Positions 1 through 7,811 of a stretch of DNA of 64,000 bases are shown in pieces (within the stretch, counting starts at the first letter, position 1; every line of letters starts with the position of its first letter). Under the pieces are notes generated by a model that searched no databases, had not been told where the DNA came from, and was given only the letters and a program-made list of their open reading frames with translations. The DNA comes from Salegentibacter sp. (GTDB lineage: Bacteria > Bacteroidota > Bacteroidia > Flavobacteriales > Flavobacteriaceae). The DNA is taken from assembly GCA_024635795.1 (NCBI GenBank), contig JAGXIH010000003.1, forward strand, positions 1 through 64,000, given 5' to 3'. Both the position numbers and the translations under genes were made by a program.

Positions 1-1
1 A

Positions 2-856
2 CTTAAAATTACGAAGCAGGTTACCAACAGAGAAACCGCTTCGCTAGATAAGTATTTGCAAGAAATAGGTAAAGTAGACCTTATTACTGCAGAAGAAGAG
101 GTAGAATTAGCACAGAAAATTAAAGCGGGTGACGACCGTGCACTAGAGAAATTAACAAAGGCGAACTTGCGTTTTGTGGTTTCGGTAGCAAAGCAATATC
201 AAAATCAGGGATTAACACTTCCCGATCTTATAAATGAAGGAAATGTAGGATTGATTAAAGCGGCAAAACGTTTTGATGAAACTCGTGGTTTTAAATTTAT
301 CTCTTATGCAGTTTGGTGGATTAGACAATCTATCCTGCAGGCATTGGCAGAGCAATCTCGTATTGTACGTTTGCCATTGAACAAAATTGGCTCTATAAAC
401 AAGATCAATAAAACATTTGCATTTCTTGAACAATCTCATGAGCGCCCACCAAGTGCTGAAGAAATTGCAAAGGAATTGGATATGACCATTAATGACGTAA
501 AGGAATCCATGAAGAATTCCGGACGTCACGTATCTATGGATGCGCCATTGGTAGAAGGAGAAGATTCTAACCTGTACGATGTATTGCGTTCTGGGGAGTC
601 TCCAAATCCAGACAGAGAATTATTGCATGAATCTCTAAGAACCGAGATTGAACGTGCTTTAGAAACGCTTACTCCACGGGAAGCAGATGTTATTAGATTG
701 TATTTTGGTCTTGGAGATCAACACCCTATGACCTTAGAAGAAATTGGAGAAACTTTTGACCTTACCAGAGAGAGAGTCAGACAAATAAAGGAAAAAGCTA
801 TTAGAAGATTAAAACATACTTCTAGAAGTAAGATCTTAAAAACATATTTGGGATAG
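2..856 (+). CDS. rpoD: RNA polymerase primary sigma factor RpoD (5' end cut off)
   Basis: Primary sigma factor that directs core RNA polymerase to housekeeping promoters. The frame is open from base 2, reading [19 protein letters not shown], which matches the extreme N-terminus of the short Bacteroidota RpoD, so only a few codons are missing. Regions 1.2 to 4.2 follow in order: region 2 with the core-binding helix ([13 protein letters not shown]) and the -10 reading part ([16 protein letters not shown]), region 3, and a C-terminal region 4 helix-turn-helix ([20 protein letters not shown]). The protein lacks the large non-conserved insert of E. coli sigma 70, as is usual in this phylum. This sigma type recognises the TTG / TAnnTTTG promoters reported in this window. 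A terminator follows at 932-959. Identity is very secure. Confidence 0.97.
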   Translation, partial: LKITKQVTNRETASLDKYLQEIGKVDLITAEEEVELAQKIKAGDDRALEKLTKANLRFVVSVAKQYQNQGLTLPDLINEGNVGLIKAAKRFDETRGFKFISYAVWWIRQSILQALAEQSRIVRLPLNKIGSINKINKTFAFLEQSHERPPSAEEIAKELDMTINDVKESMKNSGRHVSMDAPLVEGEDSNLYDVLRSGESPNPDRELLHESLRTEIERALETLTPREADVIRLYFGLGDQHPMTLEEIGETFDLTRERVRQIKEKAIRRLKHTSRSKILKTYLG

Positions 857-875
857 ATTTCCCTTAAAGATGACA

Positions 876-910
876 ACAGTATAGTCCCGATACTTATCGG
901 GGATAACTGT
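876..910. repeat. imperfect inverted repeat, CCCGATA/TATCGGG type
   Basis: Arms around acagta..tcccgata and tatcgggg..taactgt face each other across a few bases. No T-run follows directly, so it is less convincing as a terminator than the hairpin at 932-959. The CCCGATAxxTATCGGG core recurs at 12949-12964 inside another palindrome, so it is probably a short dispersed element. Confidence 0.5.
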
Positions 911-931
911 TCGTTTTTTGATTGATGAATG

Positions 932-959
932 ACCCCGGAGTGATGACCGGGGTTTTTTT
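932..959 (+). terminator. intrinsic terminator of rpoD
   Basis: A 7-bp GC-rich stem (accccgg 932-938 with ccggggt 947-953, loop of 8) is followed directly by a run of seven T. It lies 76 bases after the rpoD stop codon. Strand and T-run position fit rpoD. Confidence 0.85.
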
Positions 960-1114
960 ATGATTTTATTCAGCAACTAAGATATACAGATTCCTATCAG
1001 CAGCACTGATGCCTGTGCGGACCAAATTAGCCCTTTAAATCCCCTTCCTTTTTGAGCCCGGTAAAGTCCATCCTAAATAAATTTACAGAAGGCATCAATT
1101 AAGTATAATCTTAT

Positions 1115-1122
1115 TATTTTTG
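1115..1122 (+). promoter_or_regulatory. -7 box of the rpe promoter
   Basis: TATTTTTG matches the Bacteroidota -7 consensus TAnnTTTG. No TTG is seen at the expected -33 distance. If used, transcription would start near 1129, which rules out an in-frame start at 1120 and favours the ATG at 1147 for rpe. Confidence 0.45.
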
Positions 1123-1146
1123 TGGCACACTTACAGCACAACACCT

Positions 1147-1809
1147 ATGACAACAAAACTTATTGCTCCATCTATTCTTGCTGCCGATTTTGCCAATCTC
1201 CAGCGTGATATTGAAATGGTAAACAAAAGTGATGCCGACTGGTTTCACATAGATATTATGGACGGTGTTTTTGTTCCGAATATTTCCTACGGAATGCCGG
1301 TATTAAAAGCCATCAACCAACACGCTCAGAAAACCATCGATGTTCATCTCATGATCGTGGATCCGGACAGGTACATCAGTGAATTCGCTAAACTGGGAGC
1401 AGATAACCTAACGGTGCATTATGAAGCCTGCCCACATCTTCACCGCACGCTTCAGGCGATTAAAGCTGAAGGAATGAAGGCAGGGGTGGCCATTAACCCG
1501 CACACTAGCGTAGATTTATTACAAGACGTCATTCAGGACATAGACCTGGTTTGTTTGATGAGTGTTAATCCGGGATTTGGAGGACAAAGTTTCATTGAGA
1601 ATACTTATAAAAAGGTACAACGCCTTAAAGAAATGATCATCACCCACAATGCCACCACGCTTATCGAAATCGATGGGGGCGTAACCGATGAAAATGCTGC
1701 CCGATTAATTGAAGCCGGTGCCGATGTTTTGGTTGCCGGGAGCTTCGTTTTTAAGGCTAAAGATCAAATTGAAACTATTAAAAACCTGAAACTACTTGCA
1801 AACTCCTGA
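1147..1809 (+). CDS. rpe: Ribulose-phosphate 3-epimerase
   Basis: Interconverts ribulose 5-phosphate and xylulose 5-phosphate in the pentose phosphate pathway. The 220-residue product is a standard single-domain TIM barrel: it begins MTTKLIAPSILAADF, has the metal-binding HIDIMDGVFVPN and DVHLMI segments, VNPGFGGQSF near the phosphate site, EIDGGV and a C-terminal GADVLVAGSFVF. The frame is open upstream to a GTG/ATG at about 1120, but a -7 box overlaps that point and family members start at MTTKLIAPS, so 1147 is chosen. The next gene overlaps its last 14 bases, suggesting translational coupling. Confidence 0.96.
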   Translation: MTTKLIAPSILAADFANLQRDIEMVNKSDADWFHIDIMDGVFVPNISYGMPVLKAINQHAQKTIDVHLMIVDPDRYISEFAKLGADNLTVHYEACPHLHRTLQAIKAEGMKAGVAINPHTSVDLLQDVIQDIDLVCLMSVNPGFGGQSFIENTYKKVQRLKEMIITHNATTLIEIDGGVTDENAARLIEAGADVLVAGSFVFKAKDQIETIKNLKLLANS

Positions 1810-2779
1810 GGATATTTTTGATGTGATCATTATTGGTGGCGGTCCCATAGGAATTGCCTGCGGACTTGAGGCCAAAAAAAAGCAGCTTTCTTACCTTATT
1901 TTGGAAAAGGGATGCCTGGTAAATTCGCTATACCACTACCCTACCAAAATGACATTTTTTTCCACCTCCGAAAAACTGGAGCTGGACAATATTCCATTTA
2001 TCAGCAATAACCCTAAACCCGTAAAAGCGGAAGCCCTGGAATATTATCGGCGAATTACCACTTCAAATAAACTCAACATCAAATTATTTGAAAAAGTGAA
2101 TTCGGTAGAAACCCCGAAGGAGAATTTGCATCAGGTTAATACCGAAAAACAGACCTATACGACCAGAAATGTAGTCGTTGCGACTGGTTTTTACGACATT
2201 CCCAATTACCTGAATATTCCCGGAGAAGATCTTCCAAAAGTTGCTCATTATTACGGGGATCCGCATTATTACGCTACACAGAAAACTGTGGTAGTAGGCG
2301 CAAGCAACTCGGCTGTTGATGCTGCGTTGGAAATTTACCGCAAGGGTGGAGAGGTTAGTATGATTGTTCGCAAAGAAGATATTGGCAAGCGGGTAAAATA
2401 CTGGGTTCGCCCCGATATCATTAACCGCATTAAGGAGGGTAGCATCAAGGCATTTTATAATTCTACCCTCAAGGAAATTAGAGAGAACGATGTGGTGATT
2501 AGCACCCCGGAGGGAGACATTACTCTTGAAAATGATTTTGTTTTACTTTTAACAGGCTACAGACCAAATTTTGAATTCCTGAAGGATATGGGAATTAAAC
2601 TTTCTGATGACGGAAGAAAAATTCCTCATTACAACGAGAAAACAATGGAGACCAATGTAAAAGGAATTTACCTGGCCGGGGTAATTTGCGGCGGGGTAGA
2701 AACCCATAAATGGTTCATAGAAAATTCAAGGGTTCACGCGAAAATGATTATGGAAGACCTGGCTAATAAGAAAGATTAG
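1796..2779 (+). CDS. YpdA-family FAD-dependent disulfide reductase
   Basis: 327 residues of a thioredoxin-reductase-like flavoprotein: FAD-binding VIIIGGGPIGIACGLEA at the N-terminus, a second dinucleotide-binding VVVGASNSAVDAA for NADPH, the ATGFYDIP segment and LTGYRPNFEF. No CxxC redox pair is present, which separates it from true thioredoxin reductase and fits the YpdA group, the proposed bacillithiol disulfide reductases. The only in-frame start near the FAD motif is a TTG at 1796, which overlaps rpe by 14 bases; the next candidate (GTG, 1821) would clip the FAD fold. Cytoplasmic. The role in bacillithiol recycling is inferred from the family only. Confidence 0.85.
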   Translation: MQTPEDIFDVIIIGGGPIGIACGLEAKKKQLSYLILEKGCLVNSLYHYPTKMTFFSTSEKLELDNIPFISNNPKPVKAEALEYYRRITTSNKLNIKLFEKVNSVETPKENLHQVNTEKQTYTTRNVVVATGFYDIPNYLNIPGEDLPKVAHYYGDPHYYATQKTVVVGASNSAVDAALEIYRKGGEVSMIVRKEDIGKRVKYWVRPDIINRIKEGSIKAFYNSTLKEIRENDVVISTPEGDITLENDFVLLLTGYRPNFEFLKDMGIKLSDDGRKIPHYNEKTMETNVKGIYLAGVICGGVETHKWFIENSRVHAKMIMEDLANKKD

Positions 2780-2780
2780 C

Positions 2781-3131
2781 CTATAAATTTTCAAGAAAAT
2801 CTTTTAGTAAAATAGCGTGATTTCTATCTTCATTTTTAGCACCATATAGGAGTAAAAACCTTTTACGTTTATCTAACTCCTCAAGATCTTCAAGAATTTT
2901 TTCCCTTTTATTTGATAATTCCTGCTGATATTTTTTCCTGAATTCGGTCCAGGTAATTTGTTCCTGGTGAAATTCTCTGCGCAAATCATTTCCAGGCGCC
3001 CACTCCTTAAACCAAAAATCCAGATTGGCATTTTCTTTGGAAATCCCTCTGGGCCAAAGCCGGTCCACCAAAATCCTGATAGCTGCTGAAGCTTCTTTAT
3101 TTTCGTAAATTCTTGCTATTTCTATATTCAT
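2781..3131 (-). CDS. DUF488 family protein
   Basis: 116 residues with the DUF488 signature: RILVDRLWPRGISKENANLDFW near the start, WAPGNDLRREFHQE, then a helical middle and LLYGAKNEDRNHAILL close to the C-terminus. Members are small cytoplasmic proteins of unknown biochemical function, sometimes annotated uroporphyrin-III C-methyltransferase-like without proof. It converges on the YpdA-like gene, with only one base between stop codons, and lies downstream of the 3145-3180 hairpin, so it is probably transcribed separately from the gene at 3200-3565. Confidence 0.8.
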   Translation of the reverse strand: MNIEIARIYENKEASAAIRILVDRLWPRGISKENANLDFWFKEWAPGNDLRREFHQEQITWTEFRKKYQQELSNKREKILEDLEELDKRKRFLLLYGAKNEDRNHAILLKDFLENL

Positions 3132-3140
3132 CTAATAAAA

Positions 3141-3180
3141 ATAAAAAAGCGATTTTAAAGTAGGTTTTAAAATCGCTTTT
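3141..3180 (-). terminator. intrinsic terminator after the 3200-3565 gene
   Basis: A perfect 15-bp stem (3145-3159 with 3166-3180, loop of 6) has A-runs on its low-coordinate side and T's on the other, so it could act both ways. It sits between the stop of the gene at 3200 and the start of DUF488 at 3131, both on the minus strand. Confidence 0.8.
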
Positions 3181-3199
3181 ATTTGGGGCAAAAAAGTCT

Positions 3200-3565
3200 C
3201 TATCTGCTCATCAGGATAACCTCCGATGAACTTAAAATTTCATTTCGGTTTAAAAGTTTTCCGTAAAATTCCATATCGCCTCTGGAATTCTTAAATGACT
3301 TATCCAGCCATTCTGAGGCTTTCTTTACAGGAAATTTATAAACTTTTATTTCAGGATAAGTTTCCGGAGAGTAGGATTCATCGATCCCAATTTCAATATG
3401 TTTTTTCGCTTTATTATAGTAAACGTATTTTGCCAGGAAGTTATGTTTAATAAGGCTAATAAACTCCTCGGGAAGTCTACCGCCATTTTCACACTCCTGA
3501 ATATATTGTTTTACGAGTTGCCTCAGGGAGGCTTTTATTTCATTTTCATTCAGATAAGAAGCCAT
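3200..3565 (-). CDS. Small conserved-type hypothetical protein
   Basis: 121 residues, not recognised. There is no signal peptide or membrane segment, so it is probably cytoplasmic. The N-terminal third is helical and charged (LRQLVKQYIQECENGG), the middle has a beta-like stretch (AKYVYYNKAKKHIEIGID) and the rest is mixed. Codon use matches its neighbours. It starts with ATG at 3565, has its own terminator at 3145-3180 and faces an AT-rich gap of about 300 bases shared with the divergent methyltransferase gene. That gap shows no clear promoter to my eye. Confidence 0.65.
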   Translation of the reverse strand: MASYLNENEIKASLRQLVKQYIQECENGGRLPEEFISLIKHNFLAKYVYYNKAKKHIEIGIDESYSPETYPEIKVYKFPVKKASEWLDKSFKNSRGDMEFYGKLLNRNEILSSSEVILMSR

Positions 3566-3862
3566 AATTATATTGGTTTAGGTGTTAGATTCTGTAGTAA
3601 AATTATAGATTCAATACTAAGCTAAAAATAATTTATGCCGAGTTTAACGCGTATTTCTAAAAATTTCTAAATTAATTCCCTTAAATTTTGAGGAAGATAT
3701 AATCATCCACGCTGAACTTTATATCTTTAACTGATGAAAGGAGCAATTTTCATTCTGAGGCTTTAACCTAATAAGATGTTGGGCTGTTGATGCCTTATTC
3801 CCCTTTTCCAGGGAACTTAAATTGGTTGTTATTGTTTAATTTTACAACAATCGAATTTCCTG

Positions 3863-4864
3863 ATGAATTATATAGGTTCCAAAAATAAATTGAATGCATT
3901 CATAAGGCACAATGTTGAATCTATTGCAGGCCGGGACTTATCCGATAAGATTTTCTGCGATCTTTTTGCCGGCACGGGCATTGTAGGCCGTAATTTTAAG
4001 ACTAAGGTTAAAAAAGTTATCAGCAATGATTTTGAATATTATAGTTATGTTTTAAATAAAAATTATATTGAAAACCATAGTCAAATCGAAGCTGGTAAGG
4101 CGCTTATAAATGAACTTCAGGAAGTTCAACCTATCTCCGGATTCATTTTTAAAAATTATAGCAAAGGCGGCCAGGGAGAAAGACAGTATTTTAGTGATGA
4201 GAATGCGCGTAAAATTGATGGAATTCGCCTTACTATTGAAACCTGGAAGAAGAAAGGTGAAATTGATGACAACACTTATTATTTTCTTTTAGCCAGTCTC
4301 CTGGAGAGTGCCGATAAGGTGGCTAATACTGCATCGATATATGGTGCTTATTTAAAAAACCTTAAAAAGTCAGCTCAAAAACCTCTAAACCTGGAAGGCG
4401 CCTATTTTGAACTTAATGATAACACGCACGAGGTATATAATACAGATAGCAATAAATTAATTAAAGAAATAGAAGGTGATATTTTATATCTGGATCCGCC
4501 CTACAATGCAAGACAATACGGGGCAAATTATCATTTATTAAATACGATTGCTTTATATGATGAATTCACTCCTAAGGGTAAAACAGGTCTGAGAACCTAT
4601 AACAAGTCTGAATATTGCAGTAGAAATAACGCGTTCAAAGCCTTCGAAAATTTAATTGAAAATGCTGCTTTCCAATACATTTTTCTAAGTTATAATAATG
4701 AAGGATTAATGTCTTTAGAACAGATTGAAAAGTCCATGTCTAAATACGGATCTTATCAGTTAGCTTCCACCGATTATCAACGTTTCAAAGCAGACAAAAC
4801 AGAAAACAGGATCCATAAAGCTAATAAAACCACGGAATACCTTCATATACTGGAAAAGAAATAG
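3863..4864 (+). CDS. D12-class DNA adenine N6-methyltransferase
   Basis: 333 residues of the Dam/D12 class: NYIGSKNKL at the N-terminus (substrate-binding start typical of the FokI-methylase-like group), DLFAGTGIVG (about 33-42) as the AdoMet-binding motif, and the catalytic DPPY at 211-214 followed by NARQYGANYH. It methylates adenine at an unknown site. No endonuclease gene lies on either side (a hypothetical gene before, an arsenic operon after), so it is an orphan methyltransferase or a leftover of a restriction system. The gene and its upstream gap are more AT-rich than their neighbours, which would fit transfer. The start ATG at 3863 gives the full motif set. Confidence 0.88.
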   Translation: MNYIGSKNKLNAFIRHNVESIAGRDLSDKIFCDLFAGTGIVGRNFKTKVKKVISNDFEYYSYVLNKNYIENHSQIEAGKALINELQEVQPISGFIFKNYSKGGQGERQYFSDENARKIDGIRLTIETWKKKGEIDDNTYYFLLASLLESADKVANTASIYGAYLKNLKKSAQKPLNLEGAYFELNDNTHEVYNTDSNKLIKEIEGDILYLDPPYNARQYGANYHLLNTIALYDEFTPKGKTGLRTYNKSEYCSRNNAFKAFENLIENAAFQYIFLSYNNEGLMSLEQIEKSMSKYGSYQLASTDYQRFKADKTENRIHKANKTTEYLHILEKK

Positions 4865-5006
4865 GTACAGAAACGCATCTAACCTCAACACTCACCATCT
4901 TCCCCGGCTCCCGCTCACCACTTATAAGAGCTGAAAAATCCTAAGTCAAAATTTTAAAATCCATCAAAACCCATCCCCTCTTCTATTGGCTATTTCTATA
5001 TTAATC

Positions 5007-5028
5007 GTAATATTGCAATTATATATTA
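5007..5028. promoter_or_regulatory. Possible ArsR operator upstream of the ars operon
   Basis: An AT-rich imperfect palindrome is centred on ATTGCAAT (5012-5019), with ATA/TAT flanks, 27 bases before the first ars gene. ArsR-family repressors bind AT-rich dyads of this sort. No good -7 box could be placed, so this is a weak call. Confidence 0.35.
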
Positions 5029-5054
5029 TTTAAACGGATTAAAATATTCAGCCT

Positions 5055-5522
5055 ATGAAATTATCTGAAATAAAACAACAGCTTAACGACCTGGAAAAAA
5101 TTGCATTTCAATTACCAAACGGTGAATTAGTGCCAAATCATTTTCATGTTACCGAGATCGGGAAGGTAACCAAACATTTTATCGATTGCGGGGGTACGGT
5201 TCGAAAGGAAGAAGTGGTGAATTTCCAACTTTGGAATGCCAACGACTACGACCACCGCTTACATCCTGAGAAATTGCTGCACATTATAGAACTCTCTCAA
5301 AGTACTTTGGGAATAGGAGACCTTGAAATAGAGGTGGAATATCAGGAACAAACTATCGAAAAATTCGGTTTAGACTTCAATGGCACCAATTTTCTGCTCA
5401 CCACTAAGCAAACCGATTGCCTGGCCAAAGACAACTGTGGAATCCCTGCTGAAGAACCTGCAATGGCCAATGCTGAGACCGCATCTTCTAATTGCTTCTC
5501 TCCGGAGAGTGGTTGTTGCTAA
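5055..5522 (+). CDS. DUF6428 family protein of the arsenic operon
   Basis: 155 residues. It opens MKLSEIKQQLNDLEKIAFQL and contains PNHFHVTEIGKVTKHFIDCG, a segment I associate with the DUF6428 proteins that lead Bacteroidota ars operons. The C-terminus is striking: a short linker, then cysteines at SSNCFSPESGCC, plus DCLAKDNCG about 40 residues earlier, arranged as if to bind a soft metal or metalloid. No signal peptide. It is the first gene of a compact run with arsR, the arsenate reductase-like gene and acr3 (18-base gap to arsR). Function unknown; a metalloid-binding or chaperone role is only an inference from the cysteines and the context. Confidence 0.75.
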   Translation: MKLSEIKQQLNDLEKIAFQLPNGELVPNHFHVTEIGKVTKHFIDCGGTVRKEEVVNFQLWNANDYDHRLHPEKLLHIIELSQSTLGIGDLEIEVEYQEQTIEKFGLDFNGTNFLLTTKQTDCLAKDNCGIPAEEPAMANAETASSNCFSPESGCC

Positions 5523-5540
5523 CAAATAATAAAAACCACT

Positions 5541-5873
5541 ATGGGAGTTACAAAATCCGATTTATTTAGTACCACTCAAAATGAGCTGGCTACTTATGCC
5601 AAAGTATTCGCGCATCCCGCCCGTATAGCGATCCTGCAGTATTTATTAAGAGCCAATACCTGTTGCAATACGCACCTGGTAGAGGAATTAGGCCTGGCAC
5701 AAGCCACCATCAGCCAACACCTGAAAGAGTTAAAAAACCTCGGAATAATACAGGGAACTGTAGAGGGCGTATCTGTAAACTATTGTATCAATCCGGAAAA
5801 ATGGCAACAGATCAAAGACAAATTCACGCTGTTCTTTGATAGTTATGATCCCAACAGTTTTTCTTCTTGTTAA
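5541..5873 (+). CDS. arsR: ArsR-family metalloid-responsive repressor
   Basis: 110 residues forming a single winged helix: YAKVFAHPARIAILQYLL, then NTCCNTHLVEELGLAQATISQHLKEL as the recognition helix and a wing of GIIQGTVEGVSVNY. A CC pair at the start of the helix-turn-helix and a second cysteine near the end (YCINPEKW) are candidates for As(III) binding, in place of the classical CxC. It is expected to repress the ars operon until arsenite binds. Nine bases separate it from the next gene. Confidence 0.9.
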   Translation: MGVTKSDLFSTTQNELATYAKVFAHPARIAILQYLLRANTCCNTHLVEELGLAQATISQHLKELKNLGIIQGTVEGVSVNYCINPEKWQQIKDKFTLFFDSYDPNSFSSC

Positions 5874-5882
5874 TATAGAAAT

Positions 5883-6509
5883 ATGATTTTCAGAAAGATT
5901 AATGACATCCTTGAATCGCTGGATGTTCAATCAGTCCCCGATTCCCGTAAAGCGGAATTAGCTCCCCTCATTGAATATATAGAGGAGAAGCTCAAAAACA
6001 AGGAACAAATCAATCTTAATTTTATTTGTACTCATAACTCGAGAAGAAGTCATCTCTCCCAGATTTGGGCGCAGGTTATGGGTGAATATTTCAACATTCC
6101 GAAGCTAAGCTGTTATTCCGGCGGAACCGAAGCTACAGCTATGTTCCCGATGGTTAGCGAAACCCTGGAGGAACAAGGCTTTGAAATTACTCCGATTTCC
6201 CAGGGGAAGAATCCGGTATATGCAATTAAATATGCTCAAAATGCCCATCCGGTAATTGGTTTTTCAAAAACCTATGATCATAATTTTAATCCTGTCTCCG
6301 ATTTTGCAGCAATTATGACCTGTTCCCAGGCCGATGAAGGCTGTCCCTTTATTGCCGGAGCAGAAAAACGGATCCCTATCACTTACGATGATCCCAAAGC
6401 TTTTGACGGCACCCCGCAACAAGCAGAAAAATACCGGGAACGCAGCCTTCAAATTGCTACTGAATTATACTATGCCTTTTCAAAAATCAACCAACATGCC
6501 TCAAACTAA
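5883..6509 (+). CDS. Arsenate reductase-like low-molecular-weight phosphatase protein
   Basis: 208 residues with the low-molecular-weight tyrosine phosphatase fold. The P-loop reads [18 protein letters not shown] (CX5R variant, C-THNSR-R), followed by [12 protein letters not shown]. Later come [12 protein letters not shown], which supplies further cysteines for an intramolecular disulfide relay, and [12 protein letters not shown]. It differs from the short ArsC in having an N-terminal helical extension of about 40 residues. Predicted to reduce arsenate to arsenite for export by Acr3. The stop overlaps the acr3 start by 14 bases, implying coupled translation. Confidence 0.88.
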   Translation: MIFRKINDILESLDVQSVPDSRKAELAPLIEYIEEKLKNKEQINLNFICTHNSRRSHLSQIWAQVMGEYFNIPKLSCYSGGTEATAMFPMVSETLEEQGFEITPISQGKNPVYAIKYAQNAHPVIGFSKTYDHNFNPVSDFAAIMTCSQADEGCPFIAGAEKRIPITYDDPKAFDGTPQQAEKYRERSLQIATELYYAFSKINQHASN

Positions 6510-7527
6510 AAAACAAATACCGTTTTTTGAACGCTACCTCAGCCTATGGGTTGCGCTTTGCATTGCAGTGGGAATATTAATCGGACATTTACTGGGAGAC
6601 AGCATGCAAGTATTAGCCGATATACAGATCTATAATGTAAATATCCCAATCGCTATCCTGATCTGGCTTATGATCTACCCAATGATGCTGCAAATTGACT
6701 TCAGTAGTATCAAGGATGTGGGGAAAGCACCTAAAGGATTAATTCTCACCCTTGTTGTTAATTGGTTGATCAAGCCTTTTACTATGGCCTTTTTTGCCTG
6801 GATTTTCTTTGAACATCTGTATTCTGCCTGGATCGATCCCGAAATGGCCGGCGAATATATTGCCGGAGCCATCATCCTTGGTGTCGCGCCTTGTACAGCC
6901 ATGGTTTTTGTATGGTCTTATTTAACCGACGGAGATCCAAATTATACCCTCTTGCAGGTTTCCATTAACGATTTGATTATCCTGGTAGCATTTGTGCCCC
7001 TGGTAGGTCTGTTATTAGGTATCACCGATATTACTATCCCTTATAACACTTTAATGGCTTCAGTATTGATCTTTGTGGTAATTCCCCTGATTGCAGGGGT
7101 GATCACCAATAAATTACTGGTTAGAAAACATGGAGAAGACTGGTTTAAAGATCATTTTTTACCAAGGCTGAAACCATTGAGTGTTTTAGCGCTCCTACTC
7201 ACTCTGGTGCTGCTGTTTGCTTTTCAGGGCCCAAATATCCTGGATAACCCAATAATCATCCTGTTAATTGCTGTTCCTCTCATCATTCAATCGTATTTTA
7301 TCTTTTTCCTAACCTGGTTTGGTGGACAAAAGCTAAAATTGAAACACTCAATTTGTGCCCCCGCAGCGATGATAGGAACGAGTAACTTTTTCGAACTGGC
7401 AGTAGCAGTGGCCATAGCATTATTCGGACTCCAAAGTCCGGCTGCCCTGGTAACCGTGGTTGGGGTATTGGTAGAAGTGCCCGTCATGTTAAGCCTGGTG
7501 GCCTTAGCCAATAAATGGAGATATTAG
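6496..7527 (+). CDS. acr3: Arsenite efflux permease Acr3
   Basis: 344 residues with about ten hydrophobic membrane segments, of the bile acid/arsenite permease (BART) superfamily. Acr3 hallmarks are present: [19 protein letters not shown] in the second segment, [15 protein letters not shown] with the arsenite-binding cysteine, and [24 protein letters not shown] near the end. The start at [19 protein letters not shown] (6496) is chosen because it opens the family's normal N-terminus; a longer frame upstream only overlaps the previous gene. It exports arsenite across the inner membrane and completes the ars operon. Confidence 0.93.
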   Translation: MPQTKKQIPFFERYLSLWVALCIAVGILIGHLLGDSMQVLADIQIYNVNIPIAILIWLMIYPMMLQIDFSSIKDVGKAPKGLILTLVVNWLIKPFTMAFFAWIFFEHLYSAWIDPEMAGEYIAGAIILGVAPCTAMVFVWSYLTDGDPNYTLLQVSINDLIILVAFVPLVGLLLGITDITIPYNTLMASVLIFVVIPLIAGVITNKLLVRKHGEDWFKDHFLPRLKPLSVLALLLTLVLLFAFQGPNILDNPIIILLIAVPLIIQSYFIFFLTWFGGQKLKLKHSICAPAAMIGTSNFFELAVAVAIALFGLQSPAALVTVVGVLVEVPVMLSLVALANKWRY

Positions 7528-7550
7528 GTCTCAGAGAATAGCAGCAAAGA

Positions 7551-7579
7551 TTCCAGTACAATCCATCCCGGTACTGGAA
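7551..7579. repeat. Short perfect inverted repeat after acr3
   Basis: Nine-base arms ttccagtac (7551-7559) and gtactggaa (7571-7579) lie across an 11-base loop, 24 bases after the acr3 stop. There is no T-run, so it may be an RNA end-protecting hairpin or a minor repeat and not a proper terminator. The 7528-7811 gap otherwise holds only the 7639-7672 hairpin and a short open frame discussed in the findings. Confidence 0.45.
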
Positions 7580-7635
7580 ATGCCAACCAGAATTGGCTTT
7601 ATTGATCTATTCCCAACTCCGATAGGCAAACGAAT

Positions 7636-7672
7636 AAAAAAGCGGGAAATTCTGAAAAGAAGATCCCGCTTT
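7636..7672 (-). terminator. Intrinsic terminator of the pcm-ere operon
   Basis: Arms aaagcggga (7639-7647) and tcccgcttt (7664-7672) form a 9-bp stem with a 16-base loop, and an A-run (7636-7641) gives the U-tract on the minus strand. It lies downstream of the erythromycin esterase-like gene. Confidence 0.7.
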
Positions 7673-7811
7673 CAAGGTTGCAATAAACCTTTTATTCAGT
7701 TAGATCACTATTTAGTGTGCTCCTCATGTTCTTTAATGCGGTGTTCTTCAGTTACGGTATATTCCGGAGAACCAGGGCTACCGCTTCTTTTAATCCCTTT
7801 TTTTAAAAGTT

